A DNA stretch of 64,000 bases, taken from contig NZ_KK073875.1 in NCBI RefSeq assembly GCF_000585395.1, positions 5,609,519 through 5,673,518 on the forward strand. Reading direction: 5' to 3'. How positions within the stretch are numbered: the first letter of the stretch is position 1; each line of letters begins with the position of its first letter. A program made the translations under genes and the position numbers. Of this stretch, positions 61,769 to 64,000 are shown in pieces. The DNA comes from Saccharibacillus sacchari DSM 19268 (GTDB lineage Bacteria > Bacillota > Bacilli > Paenibacillales > Paenibacillaceae). The notes under the pieces are model-generated. The model searched no databases. It worked only from the letters and a program-made list of their open reading frames with translations, and was not told the DNA's origin.

Positions 61769-62737
61769 TTACATCCGAATACCCAATTTCGACCAGTCTT
61801 CCTGTTCGTCCCGTTGGACATGGAAGTTATACGTCACGCCCGTCAATTCCTCCGATACGCGCCACAGCTTCGCCATCGTCTCTTCGTTCATCTTATGATC
61901 GACGGACAGATCAAAGCCCGGATAACCTTTGCGGCCGCCTTTGCCCGTCGGTCCGATATATTCGCCGCCGTATAGACCCGGATCGGTTGCCGCGTACAAG
62001 GTCGGCAGTGCGCCCATTGCGGCGGATTGGCTCATGAGTCCCCATAGGAAGGATACGGCGCGTCCCGCCTGTTTGCCGGAGCCGCGCGAGATCAGGTTCG
62101 TATTCGATACGCCGGGATGGCAAGCTACGCTGATTGTGCTCGCTCCGATCGCGGATAAGTGCTTTTGAAGCTCGCGGGCAAACAACAGGTTGGCTAGCTT
62201 GCTTTGACCGTAGAATTTCATGGCGCTGTAGCCGAGCCGGCCGTCCAGATTGTTGAAATAGATATATCCGCTCTTGGCCGCGATGCTGCTCAACGTCACA
62301 ATACGGGATTGCGGCGTTTTGAGCAGCAGAGGCAGCAATCGTCCCGTCAGCGCGAAGTGTCCCAAGTGGTTGCTGCCGAACTGAAGCTCGAAACCGTCTT
62401 TGGTTTTGCCGAAAGGAGGAATCATCACGCCCGCGTTGTTCACCAAAATATGCAGCGCATCGTACTTGGCGATAAAGCGCGCGGCGAATCCTTCGATGCT
62501 GGACAGGTCGGCCAGATCGAGACGCATGACTTCGACGCTCGCCTGCGGGAACTTTTTGAGCAAACCGCCTGCCGCCTGATGCCCTTTTTCCAGATTGCGC
62601 ACGGCCAGGATGATCTCCGCGCCTTTCTCGGCGAATCCGTAGGCCGTCTCCAGCCCCAGTCCGCCGCTTCCTCCTGTAATCACAACCCGTTTACCGTTCA
62701 TGTCGGGCATATCATTGATCGTCCATTGTCCGTTCAT
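61769..62737 (-). CDS. SDR-family oxidoreductase
   Basis: This 322-aa protein is a classical-type SDR: cofactor motif ITGGSGGLGLET, NNAGVM, catalytic Ser in TLSSIAA, and YGQSK (Tyr and Lys). It resembles retinol dehydrogenase/WWOX-like bacterial members (SNHLGHFALTGRLLPLL). It uses NAD(P)H; the substrate is unknown. The ribosome site is GGAGG before ATG 62737. Confidence 0.9.
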   Translation of the reverse strand: MNGQWTINDMPDMNGKRVVITGGSGGLGLETAYGFAEKGAEIILAVRNLEKGHQAAGGLLKKFPQASVEVMRLDLADLSSIEGFAARFIAKYDALHILVNNAGVMIPPFGKTKDGFELQFGSNHLGHFALTGRLLPLLLKTPQSRIVTLSSIAAKSGYIYFNNLDGRLGYSAMKFYGQSKLANLLFARELQKHLSAIGASTISVACHPGVSNTNLISRGSGKQAGRAVSFLWGLMSQSAAMGALPTLYAATDPGLYGGEYIGPTGKGGRKGYPGFDLSVDHKMNEETMAKLWRVSEELTGVTYNFHVQRDEQEDWSKLGIRM

Positions 62738-62885
62738 CTATATTTCCTCCCTAATCGAGCGATTTCGTCTATGTACTCAGTGTGCCTGAATCCGAGACGT
62801 TTTTCAAATTTGCTGTCTTTCTTCCAGTCATTGAAAAGAGGCGCCACCGCGGAGGGCCCCAATGCTGGCCTCGAAAGTCACTTTG

Positions 62886-63156
62886 ACGTGGGAAACGAGA
62901 AGACTGCGAGAAAAATTCGTTCAAGACACTGTTTCACTCGGAAAGTAGTACCTTGACCGCTTAAGATGTTAGGTTACGCCCTTCGAAAACCCGCTTGAAG
63001 CATGCGGGTTTCCGATGAACGTAAACCTTAGATTTGATGCGGTCAAGGTAGTAGATTGGATTTAAATTAAGGAATCTTTCCGAGTTTAAAGGCATCTCTC
63101 ACTGAATTTCTCTCTCCGTCTTCTCGCTTCCAGCTACGTCTGACTTTCTCGATGCA
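62886..63156. repeat. Nested hairpin repeat, copy E, interrupted by an insertion
   Basis: Outer arms GGAAACGAGAAGAC...GAGAAAAATTC (62891-62918) and GAATTTCTCTC...TCTTCTCGCTTCC (63104-63131) flank a core that starts GTTCAAGACACTGTTTCAC (62919) and ends AAAGGCATC (63096). A 98-bp insertion splits the core; without it and its target duplication the core is about 75 bp, like copies C1 and C2. The gap 62738-63214 holds no gene. Confidence 0.8.
62951..63048. mobile_element. 98-bp MITE-like insertion
   Basis: The element has 10-bp terminal inverted repeats CCTTGACCGC (62951-62960) and GCGGTCAAGG (63039-63048), flanked by the direct repeat TAGTA (62946-62950 and 63049-63053), as expected for a target-site duplication. 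Inner complements (AGGTTACG with CGTAAACCT; AACCCGC with GCGGGTT) fold it into one hairpin. It has no coding capacity. Confidence 0.75.
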
Positions 63157-63214
63157 TTGAGGCACTTCCGCTGAGGAACGCCTCTATTAACGACTGTCTC
63201 ACTTTAATATGGGT

Positions 63215-63415
63215 TTAGGAAAGAAGTAATAAAATCCCTAGCGACAATGATATAAACAAAAGGAAAAATCCGAGTGCGCGAAAAGCTTGGGATTGAAATC
63301 TGGCCGGTTCGGACAGTTCGCCGCCGGCCGGATCTCTCAGCGGATGAAGCAATCGGTCGGGACGTGCAATCACCAGTGGACACAGCAGCAAAAAAACTCC
63401 GATCAGCCAAAACAC
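63215..63415 (-). CDS. Small two-span membrane protein (DUF6199-like)
   Basis: This 66-aa protein has two hydrophobic segments (about 2-16 WLIGVFLLLCPLVIA and 46-65 ALGFFLLFISLSLGILLLL) joined by a polar loop with ELSEPARFQSQAFR, a pattern I associate with the DUF6199 family. I chose GTG 63415, 9 bases after GAGGAGG; a longer frame to 63511 lacks a ribosome site. The function is unknown. Confidence 0.6.
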   Translation of the reverse strand: MFWLIGVFLLLCPLVIARPDRLLHPLRDPAGGELSEPARFQSQAFRALGFFLLFISLSLGILLLLS

Positions 63416-63587
63416 TTGTGTCGCCTCCTCGGGTACCGGATTCGGACGGCGCGTCCGCATTGCGTACCCATCATATACCCGGAAAAGAGAGTGCAGTAAC
63501 GACTTGTCCATATCACGAACAGAGTCGGAGCCGAAAGCAAGGCTGCGCCCGCCCGATTGAAGTCTGACAAGCGGCTCGCTTCGGTTT

Positions 63588-63860
63588 TCACGAATTGCTC
63601 TTCTGCGGAGATTCTTCTGCCGAGGCTTCCAACCTTTTCAATCGTTCCTCTTGCTTGCGCATCAAACCGTTCAATTCCTGAAGCTGGCGGTCAAGAAGTT
63701 CAAAGCGGTCGTTTTGCTTGCGGTCCATATGGTTGAGCTGCGTGAGCACCAACCGGTCAAGCCGGCTTTCCACGATCGAAGAAACGATCGCGTACACGAT
63801 ACCGGCCAAGATCGCCAACATAAGCAAAATAAATCCGAGCGCCCAAATCCAATCGATCAT
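63588..63860 (-). CDS. Small membrane protein with coiled coil
   Basis: This 90-aa protein has one N-terminal span (IDWIWALGFILLMLAILAGIVYAIVSSIV) followed by a charged coiled coil (about 35-85, with heptads LDRQLQELNGLMRKQEERLKRLEA). AAAAAGGAGG precedes ATG 63860. The function is unknown. It starts 16 bp after the stop of the gene that runs off the window, so the two are probably co-transcribed. Confidence 0.7.
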   Translation of the reverse strand: MIDWIWALGFILLMLAILAGIVYAIVSSIVESRLDRLVLTQLNHMDRKQNDRFELLDRQLQELNGLMRKQEERLKRLEASAEESPQKSNS

Positions 63861-63876
63861 AAGACTTCCTCCTTTT

Positions 63877-64000
63877 TCAATAGAATCCTTCCAGATCGGT
63901 TTTGACGGCGCGCCGAATAGGATCATCGCGATCCGTTTCGATGCTTTGTCCGGTACGCGCGTCGCTTACTCTCAAGCAGATTGCGCATTCTTTGACGAGA
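63877..64000 (-). CDS. C-terminal end of a gene that runs off the window
   Basis: An open frame enters at 64000 and stops with TGA at 63879-63877, giving 40 residues that contain ECAICLRVSDARTG and end VKTDLEGFY. The other two minus-strand frames close early. The CxxC might bind a metal. The fragment is too short to assign, but its stop lies just before the ribosome site of the next gene, as in an operon. Confidence 0.5.
   Translation of the reverse strand, partial: LVKECAICLRVSDARTGQSIETDRDDPIRRAVKTDLEGFY

Overview
The window looks like a chromosomal segment of a Paenibacillaceae bacterium (Paenibacillus/Saccharibacillus type). Pointers are strong AGGAGG-type ribosome binding sites, frequent GTG/TTG starts, many CUT1 sugar ABC systems with AraC or LacI regulators, a Bce-type peptide resistance module, a cydABDC cluster and moderately GC-rich genes. 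The first 2.4 kb is visibly AT-rich compared with everything after about 3.8 kb and looks acquired.

Region 1-3.3 kb is the most striking part. It holds a two-gene Thoeris anti-phage system: thsB (TIR domain) on + and thsA (SIR2 plus SLOG) on -, convergent with overlapping 3' ends. The pair sits between two identical 27-bp sequences in inverted orientation (100-126 and 2336-2362), directly next to a complete tyrosine recombinase gene. The right copy extends into a 33-bp site with 13-bp arms and a 7-bp spacer, the layout of a tyrosine-recombinase crossover site. I infer that the Thoeris pair is a 2.2-kb invertible segment. In the orientation read here the thsA Shine-Dalgarno is paired into a hairpin by the outer arm; after inversion it would be free behind a promoter at the left end, so inversion could switch ThsA translation. 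ThsA also has Asn where the family has its catalytic HGD histidine.

Region 3.3-10 kb: cytochrome bd oxidase and its assembly exporter (cydA, cydB, cydD, cydC), with an Fnr-type site spaced exactly for a class II promoter and a Rex-like operator downstream. Region 10-19 kb: CPA1 antiporter; MocR regulator divergent from an EamA exporter; CDF metal transporter with a terminator in its leader; GntR/FCD regulator with an MFS transporter; GNAT. Region 19-26 kb: Rrf2 regulator, an unusual GNAT-protein kinase fusion, amidase, TPR protein, TetR regulator, and an NTF2-like/NmrA-like pair behind a long palindrome.

Region 26-36 kb: GH2 glycosidase divergent from an ArsR-type regulator with interleaved promoters and operators, then an LplABC-type sugar ABC operon ending in a membrane AraC sensor. 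Region 36-45 kb: a Btr-like AraC regulator with a built-in siderophore-binding domain, a related siderophore-binding lipoprotein, an unknown protein, and a BceRSAB-type module. Region 45-54 kb: GH20, GH13, SMI1/KNR4 protein, SulP transporter, alpha/beta hydrolase and LysR. Region 54-62 kb: a mannoside operon (binding protein, two permeases, beta-mannosidase) with a LacI regulator and a perfect cre site, then an SDR. The last kilobase holds small membrane proteins and the end of a truncated gene.

Intergenic regions carry at least two repeat families: CCGTTA-containing repeats, and nested hairpin elements of about 130-230 bp, one of which is interrupted by a 98-bp MITE-like insertion. I saw no rRNA, tRNA or CRISPR array.
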